From contig JAIPIG010000006.1 of assembly GCA_021734805.1 (NCBI GenBank), forward strand, positions 1-63,626: 63,626 nucleotides of DNA, given 5' to 3'. A program made the translations under genes and the position numbers. Positions 9,090 through 17,393 of the stretch are shown one piece after another (positions within the stretch are counted from its first letter, which is position 1; each line of letters starts with the position of its first letter). The notes beneath the pieces are model-generated. The model was not told the DNA's origin. It did not search any database and saw only the letters and a program-made list of their open reading frames with translations. The stretch comes from Simkaniaceae bacterium. Lineage in GTDB: Bacteria > Chlamydiota > Chlamydiia > Chlamydiales > JACRBE01.

Positions 9090-9191
9090 AATGGCAAAAT
9101 AATAATGGGAATTTCCTTATCAGAAGGTAATGTAAGTGCGAGAAAAATACAATACTCAAATACGAAGCTGTTTTTCGCATTGCTGTTGGAC

Positions 9192-9222
9192 AAAAAGAGC
9201 CTCGAGAAAATCTCGAGGCTCT
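9192..9222 (-). terminator. Intrinsic terminator after tRNA-Ser
   Basis: On the minus strand AGAGCCTCGAGA-TTT-TCTCGAGGCTCT is a perfect 12-bp stem followed directly by TTTTT. It begins seven bases after the tRNA 3' end. Confidence 0.92.
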
Positions 9223-9228
9223 ACATTT

Positions 9229-9314
9229 CGGAAAGAGAGGGATTTGAACCCTCGGTACCCAGAGAGTACTCGTCCTTAGCAGGGACGTGCCTTAGGCCAC
9301 TCAGCCATCTTTCC
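9229..9314 (-). tRNA. tRNA-Ser (anticodon GCT)
   Basis: Acceptor arms GGAAAGA (9314-9308) and TCTTTCC pair fully; discriminator is G; the T-arm carries GAGGGTTCAAATCCCTC; the anticodon stem CGTCC/GGACG encloses loop CTGCTAA, giving anticodon GCT that reads AGC/AGU. A long variable arm (class II) is present as expected for serine tRNA. The CCA end is not encoded. Followed by a strong intrinsic terminator. Confidence 0.96.
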
Positions 9315-9436
9315 ATGATTTTATGCTATAAACATAATCCGGGTACTTAGGAGATAGCCTCTAAGTTGTATGCTCAAAGGATTTTAACAATCCGGTAGAT
9401 AGTCTGCAACTTGTATTTTTATTTGCGGGAGGTGAG

Positions 9437-10273
9437 TTACTCAAATAGGGTATAAAAAGAGAGTTCTTTCCCATTGAGGGTATTCCAATAACTGGTGTGC
9501 ATGGAACCGTCGGGATTTTCAACACTGATGGTGCAAACGGGAAGAAAAACTTTGGTTGCTTTGCGCACGACAAAGTCACTTCCAAAAGCAGCTTCGGAAA
9601 TGCGTTTGATTTGCGCAGGGGAGAAACGTCTAGGGATTCGTCCTCCCTTGCGAAATGTTTTAGTCACAAGTTTATCGCTCACATGGGTTTCGGGAATCAC
9701 ATGCAGGCGGGGCGTTTGCATGTGCAGTCGGTAGTCATTCCCCGATTGAACGATGAGTTTTTTTTGTCGACAACTCTCAATCCACCCATCGAGAATTTCA
9801 TTTTCAACGCGCAAATATTTAGAGAGGGTATCGCGATCCATATTGCCGCCGCGTTGCGCGAGCAAATTAATAATTTTGAATTCGCTTTTATCGACTTTTG
9901 CTTTGATGCAATCGCCAAAGCCCGATGTTTTTTCCCAGTTTTGTTCATTGATCACCATTTCTCCGTCAATCATATCCCAGAGAATCACCCCTTCGTTGGT
10001 TGTTCTCTCGTCAACGGGATATTTAACTTCCATGAGGAGGTAAGGATAGTATTTGGTTTCGGGATCGAGATAACGGTGCTCATCGGATTTGAGAAGAGCA
10101 AACATCTGAGTGTCCATCAGCTGTTCGGCGGTATATTTTACTTCGAGTGTATTGAAATTATCGGGGCTAAAGAAGTCGATGACTTTAGCTCGATATTCCG
10201 GGTGAGTACGATCTCCCCACCAAGCTCCTATAGAAAGAACAAGAAGTGTCATCAAGTAAAATAGTGTTTTCAT
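9437..10273 (-). CDS. Conserved chlamydial-type exported or membrane-anchored protein, unknown function
   Basis: 278 residues. The first ~19 residues (MKTLFYLMTLLVLSIGAWW) are a signal anchor or signal peptide. The rest is charged and soluble; residues about 130-200 (IINLLAQRGGNMDRDTLSKY, WIESCRQKKLIVQSGNDYRL) resemble a winged-helix-like fold. It lies head-to-head with ispG over a 175-bp shared promoter region; from memory a hypothetical gene also sits beside gcpE in C. trachomatis. Family function is not known to me. Confidence 0.6.
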   Translation of the reverse strand: MKTLFYLMTLLVLSIGAWWGDRTHPEYRAKVIDFFSPDNFNTLEVKYTAEQLMDTQMFALLKSDEHRYLDPETKYYPYLLMEVKYPVDERTTNEGVILWDMIDGEMVINEQNWEKTSGFGDCIKAKVDKSEFKIINLLAQRGGNMDRDTLSKYLRVENEILDGWIESCRQKKLIVQSGNDYRLHMQTPRLHVIPETHVSDKLVTKTFRKGGRIPRRFSPAQIKRISEAAFGSDFVVRKATKVFLPVCTISVENPDGSMHTSYWNTLNGKELSFYTLFE

Positions 10274-10448
10274 CGCCTTGTCAACCTAATTAAACTGTCG
10301 TATTTTCTTTTTTTTATCAATGCAGTTGATTAAAATAAATGAAATATTAAAAAGAAATATTTACAAAATTAATTATGTTAATGGTTTTTAAAGATGTTGT
10401 GTAGTTTTCCTTTACTTTGTAGATAGATTTGATTATTCTAACTATATT

Positions 10449-12272
10449 ATGAGGTATTCGGAATCAACATCAGCCTGTCGTCGGAGAATCACTCGAGAGG
10501 TCGCTGTGGGATCAGTGATTGTCGGGGGCTCTCATCCTATCCGCATTCAATCCATGACAACCACGCCAACCGATGATGTCGCTCTGAGCGTAGATCAGAT
10601 CATTCGGTTATACGATAGCGGGTGCGAAATTATGCGCTTGACCGTTCAAGGGAAAAAAGAGGCTTTTGCCTGCGAAGAAATTAAGAATCAATTGCTGAAG
10701 CGCAACCTCGATATTCCTCTCGTCGCTGATATTCATTTTTATCCCCCTGCAGCCATGATTGTGGCCGATTTTGTCGACAAGGTGCGGATTAATCCCGGCA
10801 ATTTTGTGGACAAGCGAGCTACATTTAAACACATTGACTATACCGACAAGAGTTATCGAGAAGAGTTAGATCGCATCGAAGAGAAGTTTGCCCCTCTTGT
10901 TTTGAAGTGCAAAGCATTAAAAAGAGCGATGCGCATTGGATGTAACCACGGCTCGCTTTCCGATCGAATTATGAATCGCTATGGAGATACGCCTCAAGGG
11001 ATGGTTGAGTCGGCCTTGGAGTATGCGCATATTGCACGCAAATATGAGTTTCATGAGCTGATTTTTTCAATGAAGGCATCAAGTCCCCTCGTGATGATTC
11101 AAGCATATCGCCTATTAGTTGCTGAAATGATCAAGCTCAATTGGGATTATCCGCTGCATCTGGGGGTAACGGAAGCGGGCGAAGGTGAAGATGGGCGAGT
11201 CAAATCAGCGATTGGAATCGGTTCATTACTCCTCGATGGCCTTGGTGATACGATCCGTGTTTCCCTCACGGAAGAGCCCGAGCATGAGATCGATCCATGC
11301 CGGCGACTCAAAGACCTTGCAGAGAAGTACCAACACATGCAAGGGGTCCCTTTTATAGAAAAGCATCGCAATCCATTTGTCTATGAGAAACGCCACTCCA
11401 CGATCCCAAAAGGATCCATTCTACATCCACAGGCAAGTGTGGGGCTTGATTTGACAGAGATGCGCTCGATGGATGACGAACAGATTGCAAATGTTGATTT
11501 TGTGATTGATGACACTTTAAGAAGCGCCCTACCCACACTTTGCTTTTTGCCCTCTTTAAATGAACTCAATTTGAAGGAACAATTTAGCGCACTTGATCCA
11601 TTAACCGAATATGTGCGCGTAGAAGATGGTCGGCATTGGGATTTGTTATTAAAGCTGCCCTTGAAGGGAATATTGCTCGCTCCACCGGTTGAAAATCGAC
11701 TCTTTTTTGCACGGCAATTTTTTGATTGGTTACAACTCAATCACTGTCAAGTTCCCGTTCTACTCCATTTCCATTATGAGGGAGAGTGGGAGGATATTGT
11801 GATGAGAGCTTCTGCTGAATGCGGCTCGCTTTTGTGTGACGGTCTTGGAGATGGTATTGTTTTACGCGGCACCGGCTCTTTAATGCAGTGGCGTCAGCTT
11901 AGTTTTAATATTTTGCAAGCATCGCGCCTGCGCACTGTCAAAACGGAATTTATTTCATGCCCAAGTTGCGGGCGCACTCTTTTCAACCTACAGGATGTCG
12001 CTGCGCGTATTCGTGATCGCACAAGCCATTTGCCCGGAGTTAAAATCGCGATCATGGGGTGCATTGTCAATGGTCCGGGTGAGATGGCTGATGCTGATTT
12101 TGGATATGTCGGTTCTAGGCCGGGTAAAATCGATCTCTATGTGGGAAAGACATGCGTTGAGCGCAACATCGATCACGCTGAAGCTGACCATAAACTCATC
12201 GATCTCATCCGTGCCCATGGAAAATGGATCGAGCCACAACAGGTTGCGGGCTCTATTGTTTCTCATATGTAA
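10449..12272 (+). CDS. ispG: 4-hydroxy-3-methylbut-2-en-1-yl diphosphate synthase IspG (GcpE), long form
   Basis: 607 residues, the long chlamydial/plant form with an extra domain between the TIM barrel and the iron-sulfur domain, against about 370 in most bacteria. It converts methylerythritol cyclodiphosphate to HMBPP in the MEP isoprenoid pathway. Barrel motifs IRIQSMTTTPTDD and PLVADIHFYPPAA are near the start; the 4Fe-4S domain carries CPSCGRTLFNLQ and GCIVNGPGEMADADFGYVG near the C-terminus. Start ATG 10449 is preceded by a weak ribosome site. The stop codon lies inside a 22-bp repeat (12263-12284) that recurs at 15260. Confidence 0.97.
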   Translation: MRYSESTSACRRRITREVAVGSVIVGGSHPIRIQSMTTTPTDDVALSVDQIIRLYDSGCEIMRLTVQGKKEAFACEEIKNQLLKRNLDIPLVADIHFYPPAAMIVADFVDKVRINPGNFVDKRATFKHIDYTDKSYREELDRIEEKFAPLVLKCKALKRAMRIGCNHGSLSDRIMNRYGDTPQGMVESALEYAHIARKYEFHELIFSMKASSPLVMIQAYRLLVAEMIKLNWDYPLHLGVTEAGEGEDGRVKSAIGIGSLLLDGLGDTIRVSLTEEPEHEIDPCRRLKDLAEKYQHMQGVPFIEKHRNPFVYEKRHSTIPKGSILHPQASVGLDLTEMRSMDDEQIANVDFVIDDTLRSALPTLCFLPSLNELNLKEQFSALDPLTEYVRVEDGRHWDLLLKLPLKGILLAPPVENRLFFARQFFDWLQLNHCQVPVLLHFHYEGEWEDIVMRASAECGSLLCDGLGDGIVLRGTGSLMQWRQLSFNILQASRLRTVKTEFISCPSCGRTLFNLQDVAARIRDRTSHLPGVKIAIMGCIVNGPGEMADADFGYVGSRPGKIDLYVGKTCVERNIDHAEADHKLIDLIRAHGKWIEPQQVAGSIVSHM

Positions 12273-12284
12273 CGTTACACCAAA
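12263..12284. repeat. 22-bp direct repeat, left copy
   Basis: TCATATGTAACGTTACACCAAA, of which TGTAACGTTACA is a perfect palindrome. An almost identical copy (one mismatch) is at 15260-15281. It overlaps the last codons and stop of ispG. The two copies bracket the accessory block 12285-15259. Confidence 0.85.
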
Positions 12285-12753
12285 CTAAAAGATCCCCACC
12301 ATCAGATCCCCGTCATATCCACAGCGCTCTTTTTTCGACTGTTTTTACACTTTGACTATCTGCTATGCCCACCGAGGCATCTGCGCTTTTCCCCAAAGCT
12401 TCTCGTAAGGTCCTTCGTAGATAATTATGTATCTCTCTGAACAAATTCTTCTCCTTTCATCTCATGAATTGGGCATATACTGCTTTCCAGGGAGGGAGGT
12501 CATTCGGCATATCTCTCCACTGACACCCCGTGCGCAAAATGTAAAACATCGCATTCAACATCTCTCGCCTAGAAAACTTCGTATGGGCCTTTGGACCGTA
12601 ATAAGCATCCCCTGCTTTATTAGGTGATTGATTCTGTTCCACTCCTCGTCCGACAGGTCACTTGTGTAGGCCTTACGTTTTTTAACTTGCATAGTATCAA
12701 CCTCCTTTTGAGACTAACAAGTATATCAAATTAAAATTTTCGTAGACAGTCAC
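12285..12753 (-). mobile_element. Decayed IS5-family insertion sequence (transposase pseudogene)
   Basis: On the minus strand ATG 12692, behind a strong AAAGGAGG, begins MQVKKRKAYTSDLSDEEWNR, the usual start of IS5-family transposases. A frameshift then moves to KFSRREMLNAMFYILRTGCQ and WRDMPNDLPPWKAVYAQF, an in-frame stop follows, then LFREIHNYLRRTLREALGKS and GIADSQSVKTVEK (the first catalytic Asp) and a further frameshift to CGYDGDLM. The second half with the remaining DDE residues is missing. The outer end appears to be GTGACTGTCTACGAAAA at about 12753. Clearly non-functional. Confidence 0.85.
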
Positions 12754-12809
12754 TTAGATTTAAGTTGAAAATCATCAAGAAATACGCAGGTAATTTTAGT
12801 GAGATAGGT

Positions 12810-13373
12810 TCAAGAGACATGTAAAAGCTGAAAGCTATGGGCAATATATCCGCACAGTTTTTGATGCTTGGTGCTTTGAATGCCATCCCCTTGTAGATGG
12901 AAAACCTTTGCCCACAACCCATGGAAGAGAAGCGCTTCTTCGAAAAAAAACTGTTTTCTCTCCGGGAAAAGCGCTCTTAACACCTGTCGATTCTCTAAAT
13001 CGCGGCAGAATGCCTCAGTATCTCCATCTTTGAGATGGATGCTAGCAATTAAACAACGGGAAATGAGTTGGCCTGGGAATTTTTTAAATAGGGCATGGAT
13101 CCATTCGAGCGACTCATCATGCAATTGGAAAAACTGGTAGACCTGATTGAGGAGGTAGCCGGCGTAAAGGCTTTTGGGATGCCCCATACATGCCCCCTCA
13201 AAGGCCTCGAGATAGCTGGGGCCCACTTCGGCAAGCTGTTTCATCTTCATCTGAAGAGAGATAATCTCCTCCTCTTGCATATTGAAAAGGCTTTTCGGAG
13301 CGTGATCAAAGCGGATGATATGCTTCGCACTTGCGGCGCTGCCATTCCAGCTGCAGTCAATTTCTAGGCGCAT
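12810..13373 (-). CDS. Small helical-repeat cytosolic protein, unknown function
   Basis: 187 residues from ATG 13373, chosen because AAAAAGGA lies 7-10 bases upstream; an in-frame upstream start at 13448 lacks a site. The sequence has TPR-like helix pairs (LYAGYLLNQVYQFFQLHDES, LISRCLIASIHLKDGDTEAF). No signal peptide or membrane segment. It is inside the block bounded by the 22-bp repeats, between an IS remnant and a MITE-like repeat, so it may be transferred or an effector. Family not recognised. Confidence 0.6.
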   Translation of the reverse strand: MRLEIDCSWNGSAASAKHIIRFDHAPKSLFNMQEEEIISLQMKMKQLAEVGPSYLEAFEGACMGHPKSLYAGYLLNQVYQFFQLHDESLEWIHALFKKFPGQLISRCLIASIHLKDGDTEAFCRDLENRQVLRALFPERKQFFFEEALLFHGLWAKVFHLQGDGIQSTKHQKLCGYIAHSFQLLHVS

Positions 13374-13592
13374 ATCAACATCCTTTTTGAGAAAAACACG
13401 AAAGCAGCATACAAAAAACAGAGTTTTTCTAAAACCCCAATTTTTCAACTCATTTCGGTATACATGCAGGTGGTTATAGTTTTTCTAGTGGGAATGGCTG
13501 CAATTTGGTATACTGTTAGGGATTATTGTTTTCTGACAGATGTTAATGTTATTATAATAATAATTTCTTATTAAAAGATTTTAGTATTTTAA
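13374..13592. other. Non-coding AT-rich stretch
   Basis: Upstream region of the minus-strand gene at 13373. No frame with a convincing start and ribosome site is seen; the right part is very AT-rich and runs into the MITE-like repeat. Confidence 0.5.
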
Positions 13593-13770
13593 TATACCGG
13601 GAGTGATTCAAGAGTTGGAATTTTTAGAAGCCGGCTATAGCGATGGTCGATCGGGCCGAAGGTCCTTCTACCTGAAAGGGCGCGCTATTGACAATAGGCA
13701 GAGGTGAGGTAAATCGACCGAGCTGGGATGCCGGCGACAAAAAAACAACCCTTGAATGACGAGCGGTATA
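13593..13770 (+). repeat. MITE-like structured repeat, full copy
   Basis: A 178-bp element with imperfect terminal inverted repeats of about 40 bp. The left end starts TATACCGGGAGTGATTCAAG; the right end, read on the other strand, starts TATACCGCTCGTCATTCAAG and continues with GGTTGTTTTTTTGTC; both inner edges carry GCCGGC. The core has nested palindromes: GGTCGAT...ATCGACC outside, CTATTGACAATAG inside, and GGGCCGAAGGTCC, which pairs with one G-U where copy 1 has a Watson-Crick pair. No open frame for a transposase. It ends 22 bases before the start codon of the F-box gene. Confidence 0.88.
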
Positions 13771-13792
13771 CATGTTAAATTGAGGGGTGATG

Positions 13793-15148
13793 ATGGCAGT
13801 TTTTCCAATTAGTCCGCCGGAAATGGTTCATGTTGCATTGGCTGAAGATGCATTCGGCATGGTATCAGATAGAGTTAAAAGCAATATCTGTGAATTTTTA
13901 CCTCTTTCTGATCTCGGCCGGCTCGGCATAGTCAGTAAGCGATGGAACACATATTCAATTCAGTGTTTAACAAATTCAAGGAAGAGGTTCATAGAAGCTA
14001 TTATCAAGTGCTTTGGAGATAAAATATCTCCTGAGGATCGAGTAAAATTTCGGGGAATTGCGAACGATACGGAACAGCCTTTTAAAAGGACCATGGAGCA
14101 TAAAAAAGCAATGCATGGTATTTTGAGCTCTCTTAATGATGAAGCTAAAATATCATTATATAAGGTAATTGAAGAATTTCCCCACCTATTTCAAGACATA
14201 ATAACAAGCCTTAGATATAAGGGATTGCAAACGGTCGAGCTTTGTACTATAGCCAAACAATATATCCGGGCAGGGAGGGTAAGGAGATCCCTTGAAGTTG
14301 CCAATTTGATTCCTCATGAGCATGAACGTCTAAAAGCGGAGATTTATTGCGATATAGCTCAAGCATATATTGAAGCAGGTGATTTGCGACAAGCTCTTAA
14401 GATTGCCGATTCGATTCATGATAGTGACCCTCTAAAAGGTGGGATTCTTCGGAGTATAGTTTCCCCATATACTAAAGCCGGAGATCTAAAGGGAGCCCTT
14501 GCGATAATTACCGATTCGATTTCCGGTCCACTCGTAAAAACACTGGCCTTTCGGGATATAGTCCAAGCATATATTGAAGCCGGAGATTTAGAGAAAGCTC
14601 TTGCGATAATTACCGATTCGATTTCTGATCCGGCTGAAAAAACATCCACTCTTTTAAATCTGGCCCTAGCAGAGTACTATAAAACATGGGATCAAGCACG
14701 AGTTCGTATGCGTATAGAAGAAGTGCTTGAAATTGTCGATTCCATTTCTGATTCGGACAAAAAATCATGTTCCTTTACTTGTGTAGCCCGCAGATATATT
14801 GAAATAAGAGATTTAGAGAAATCGCTTGAAATTGCTGATTTGATTTCTAGCGCAGCTTCAAAGTCAGAGGTCATTAGCGCTATAGCCCGAGCATATATTT
14901 GCACCGGAAATTTAGAGAGAGTTTATATGCTGTTAGATCGAGCTCTTGAAATTGTCGATTCGATAGCCGACGCATATTTAAAATCATCGACCCTTAACTG
15001 TATAGCCCGGGTATATATTGAAGCCAAAGATCTAGAGCGAGCTCGTATGGTTCTAGCGCAAGCCTTTGCGGTGGCCGATTCGATTGCTGACGACGGCAGC
15101 AGATGCAAATCATCTTTGCTTAGTGGCTATAGCCCAATTATATGTTGA
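13793..15148 (+). CDS. F-box protein with alpha-helical (TPR-like) repeats, C-terminally frameshifted
   Basis: 451 residues from ATG 13793, behind GAGGGG (13782-13787); ATG 13790 is also possible. Residues about 25-60 match the F-box pattern (VKSNICEFLPLSDLGRLGIV then SKRWN), which in eukaryotes binds Skp1 of SCF ubiquitin ligases. From about residue 140 there are at least seven repeats of 33-45 residues with IAxAYIEAGDLExALxIADSI, a TPR/Sel1-like solenoid. The last repeat is split: the frame runs off at TGA 15148 while the expected repeat continues in another frame to 15248. Such F-box proteins are expanded in amoeba-associated Chlamydiae and are presumed host-directed effectors. Its promoter would have to lie in or before the MITE-like repeat. 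Confidence 0.78.
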   Translation: MAVFPISPPEMVHVALAEDAFGMVSDRVKSNICEFLPLSDLGRLGIVSKRWNTYSIQCLTNSRKRFIEAIIKCFGDKISPEDRVKFRGIANDTEQPFKRTMEHKKAMHGILSSLNDEAKISLYKVIEEFPHLFQDIITSLRYKGLQTVELCTIAKQYIRAGRVRRSLEVANLIPHEHERLKAEIYCDIAQAYIEAGDLRQALKIADSIHDSDPLKGGILRSIVSPYTKAGDLKGALAIITDSISGPLVKTLAFRDIVQAYIEAGDLEKALAIITDSISDPAEKTSTLLNLALAEYYKTWDQARVRMRIEEVLEIVDSISDSDKKSCSFTCVARRYIEIRDLEKSLEIADLISSAASKSEVISAIARAYICTGNLERVYMLLDRALEIVDSIADAYLKSSTLNCIARVYIEAKDLERARMVLAQAFAVADSIADDGSRCKSSLLSGYSPIIC

Positions 15149-15248
15149 AGCGAAAGAGACGGCACGAGCGCTTGAAATTGCCCATTCGATCTCTGACGAA
15201 GAAATAAAATCAATGATCTTAGCCGATATAGCTCATCAGTTGGGTTAG
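15105..15248 (+). pseudogene. Frameshifted last repeat of the F-box protein
   Basis: In the frame one base off from the F-box gene, AIAQLYVEAKETARALEIAH and SISDEEIKSMILADIAHQLG continue the same repeat pattern up to TAG 15248. The shift lies between about 15100 and 15125. Restoring it would add roughly 45 residues. Confidence 0.75.
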
Positions 15249-15259
15249 ATCTGAAGGTA

Positions 15260-15281
15260 TCATATGTAACGTTACAGCAAA
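15260..15281. repeat. 22-bp direct repeat, right copy
   Basis: TCATATGTAACGTTACAGCAAA, same orientation as 12263-12284 with one difference. It sits 11 bases after the end of the F-box repeat remnant and before the end of the S46 peptidase gene. Confidence 0.85.
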
Positions 15282-15332
15282 GTCAAAGTTCAGGTTATAC
15301 CATTTGTAAATGCCGGTTAGTGTGCCATCGCG

Positions 15333-17393
15333 TTATTGTTTTGAGCGTGCAGCATCAATCTCTTTAACGAGGCTCTTCGCATGATAGACGTGTTCGAGTG
15401 CGTACAGGATCCCCAGCGAGTGGACGCTCACGGCGCGGCCTGTTTCATCGGAGTATTCCAGATCCCATAGAAGAGAGTCTTTATTGCCGTCGAAAATGAG
15501 TCCGACTATTTCTGCTTTTTGGTTAATGATAGGGCTTCCCGAATTACCACCAATGATATCATTGGTTGAAACAAAATTAACAAAGGCGCTCCGGTTGAGT
15601 TTTTTTTCGAGATTGGACCAGCGATCGGGAAGGCGATAGGGGGGCATATTGCAATGCAGCGCACTTTCGGCAAAGAGGCCTTTGAGGTGGGTTGTCGGTT
15701 GGATCCAGCACCCCTTTTCATCATATCCCTTCATCTGCCCATAAGAGAGGCGGAGTGTGAATGTTGCATCGGGATAGAGTCGATCGCCATAGCGCTCATA
15801 GAGAATCTGTGTGATTTGGGCATAACTTTCTTGTTTGATGCTGTCGAACTGATTTTCATAACTTAAGCGCACTGCACGTGCATGAGGATCAAGCGTGCGC
15901 GCCAAGACAATCATCGGATCACTGCTTGTTGCGACTAAAGAGGGGTTTTCAAGGAGCTGTTTTCGGAATTCTATCGACCCAATTTGTGAGTGATCGATGA
16001 TTTCCTTGGCTTTTTGTTCGGGGGTTTCATTCCCTAGAATTGAGCGGATAGTAGGGTCGTTGTCGCCAAGTTGTTGTTGTAAATCATTTAAACTTTCAGC
16101 CAGAAGCATCGCTTCGAGATCGGGATAATAGGGCTCAGTTGAAAGGATAGAGCGCTCAATCGTAGGCCGTTCGGTTTCTTGATATTCGGGAAGGCGTTGA
16201 TCATTGGGCTTGCCATACTCTTCGCTTAGTCTCACTAGAGTACGCGCTTGCGAATAAGCTTGTGAGAGGCGCATATTGATCCCTTCCAAATAAAAGTATT
16301 GGGGATAGAGGGGTTTGACTTGGATCAAAGCCGCGTTGATTTGTTCCCATGGTTGTTTTTCTTCACTATTTAAAGAAGAGAGAAGCTCGTTTTCTTCAGC
16401 TTCTTTTTTTTGTAGGATCGGGGTTTCATTGAGGCCTTTGCTTTCGGCAGTTAAGACCTTCTGGGCATTTTTCAATGAAAAAATCATTTGTTCTGCTTGG
16501 CGTTGATGTTCTTCATCAATGGCGGCATATTGATTTAAACTTTGTAGTCTTTTATCGATGAAGTGCAAGGCAAGGGGGAGTGATTCATCACGCATAAATT
16601 TTTTATGTGCAACGGTAAAGATACGCCGCGTGCTTCCGGGATTGCCAATCACAAATAGGGGCTCACCCGCAGTAGGGCCACAGGGGCTCCATTTAAAGTA
16701 ATTTGATGTCGATAGGGGCTTTTCATTTTCATAAACCCTGAAAAAGCAAAAATCCATGTCGTAGCGGGGAAACTCAAAATTTTCAATATCGCCCCCAAAA
16801 TAAGCAATGGCCTTTTCAGGAGCCATCACGAGGCGCACGTCCGTAAAGCGCTTATAAAAATAGAGTTGGTATTTTCCCCCTTGATAGAGAGTGACGACTT
16901 GGACTTGGAGACCTGTTTTTGTCTGAGCTTTTTCTTTGAGCTGAGCGAGGAGCTCTTTGCGCTTCACCTCCTTATCGGCATAACTCATTGAAGGAGTCAA
17001 CGCTGCATTGACTTTTCCTGTGATATCGTGAATGGCAATGAGTTGATCGATATACACATTGGGGCATTTCAATTCTTCAGCATGGCTTTTTGCATAAAAT
17101 CCCTCTTCTATTAGGTTGCAATCTTCTTGTGATAAATTGTAAATAGCTTTTGATCCGACATGGTGATTTGTCATCACTAATCCATTGGGAGAAACAAAGG
17201 AGGCCGATCCGCCTAAACTGATGCGTAGGGAGGATTGTTGTACATGCTCAATCCACTGCTCTGTCAGATCGACTTGATAGCGCATTTTGATTTGTGTAAG
17301 GGGTAATTGATCAAAAGTCCACATCCCTTCATCGGCGTGACTAGATATCAATGAGGAAAAGAGAGAGAGGATAGGAAGTAGTGATCGTTTCAT
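15333..17393 (-). CDS. S46-family dipeptidyl peptidase (DPP7/DPP11-like)
   Basis: 686 residues, signal peptide MKRSLLPILSLFSSLISSHA, mature start DEGMWTFDQLP as usual for S46. The chymotrypsin-like core has the His motif GLVMTNHHVG near residue 80 and the catalytic Ser motif IIGGNSGSPIIN near residue 625, with GLIFDGNKDSLLWD after it. S46 enzymes release dipeptides from oligopeptide N-termini in the periplasm. Its ATG overlaps the TGA of pepF (ATGA) and its ribosome site AAGGGG lies in pepF, so the two peptidases are one transcription unit, probably serving amino-acid supply from host peptides. Confidence 0.93.
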   Translation of the reverse strand: MKRSLLPILSLFSSLISSHADEGMWTFDQLPLTQIKMRYQVDLTEQWIEHVQQSSLRISLGGSASFVSPNGLVMTNHHVGSKAIYNLSQEDCNLIEEGFYAKSHAEELKCPNVYIDQLIAIHDITGKVNAALTPSMSYADKEVKRKELLAQLKEKAQTKTGLQVQVVTLYQGGKYQLYFYKRFTDVRLVMAPEKAIAYFGGDIENFEFPRYDMDFCFFRVYENEKPLSTSNYFKWSPCGPTAGEPLFVIGNPGSTRRIFTVAHKKFMRDESLPLALHFIDKRLQSLNQYAAIDEEHQRQAEQMIFSLKNAQKVLTAESKGLNETPILQKKEAEENELLSSLNSEEKQPWEQINAALIQVKPLYPQYFYLEGINMRLSQAYSQARTLVRLSEEYGKPNDQRLPEYQETERPTIERSILSTEPYYPDLEAMLLAESLNDLQQQLGDNDPTIRSILGNETPEQKAKEIIDHSQIGSIEFRKQLLENPSLVATSSDPMIVLARTLDPHARAVRLSYENQFDSIKQESYAQITQILYERYGDRLYPDATFTLRLSYGQMKGYDEKGCWIQPTTHLKGLFAESALHCNMPPYRLPDRWSNLEKKLNRSAFVNFVSTNDIIGGNSGSPIINQKAEIVGLIFDGNKDSLLWDLEYSDETGRAVSVHSLGILYALEHVYHAKSLVKEIDAARSKQ

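Noticed and set aside
9495-10264. Long (255-codon) plus-strand frame opposite the 9437-10273 gene
   Set aside because: The minus-strand product has a signal sequence and sensible composition; the plus frame is Phe/His/Cys-rich, typical of an antisense shadow.
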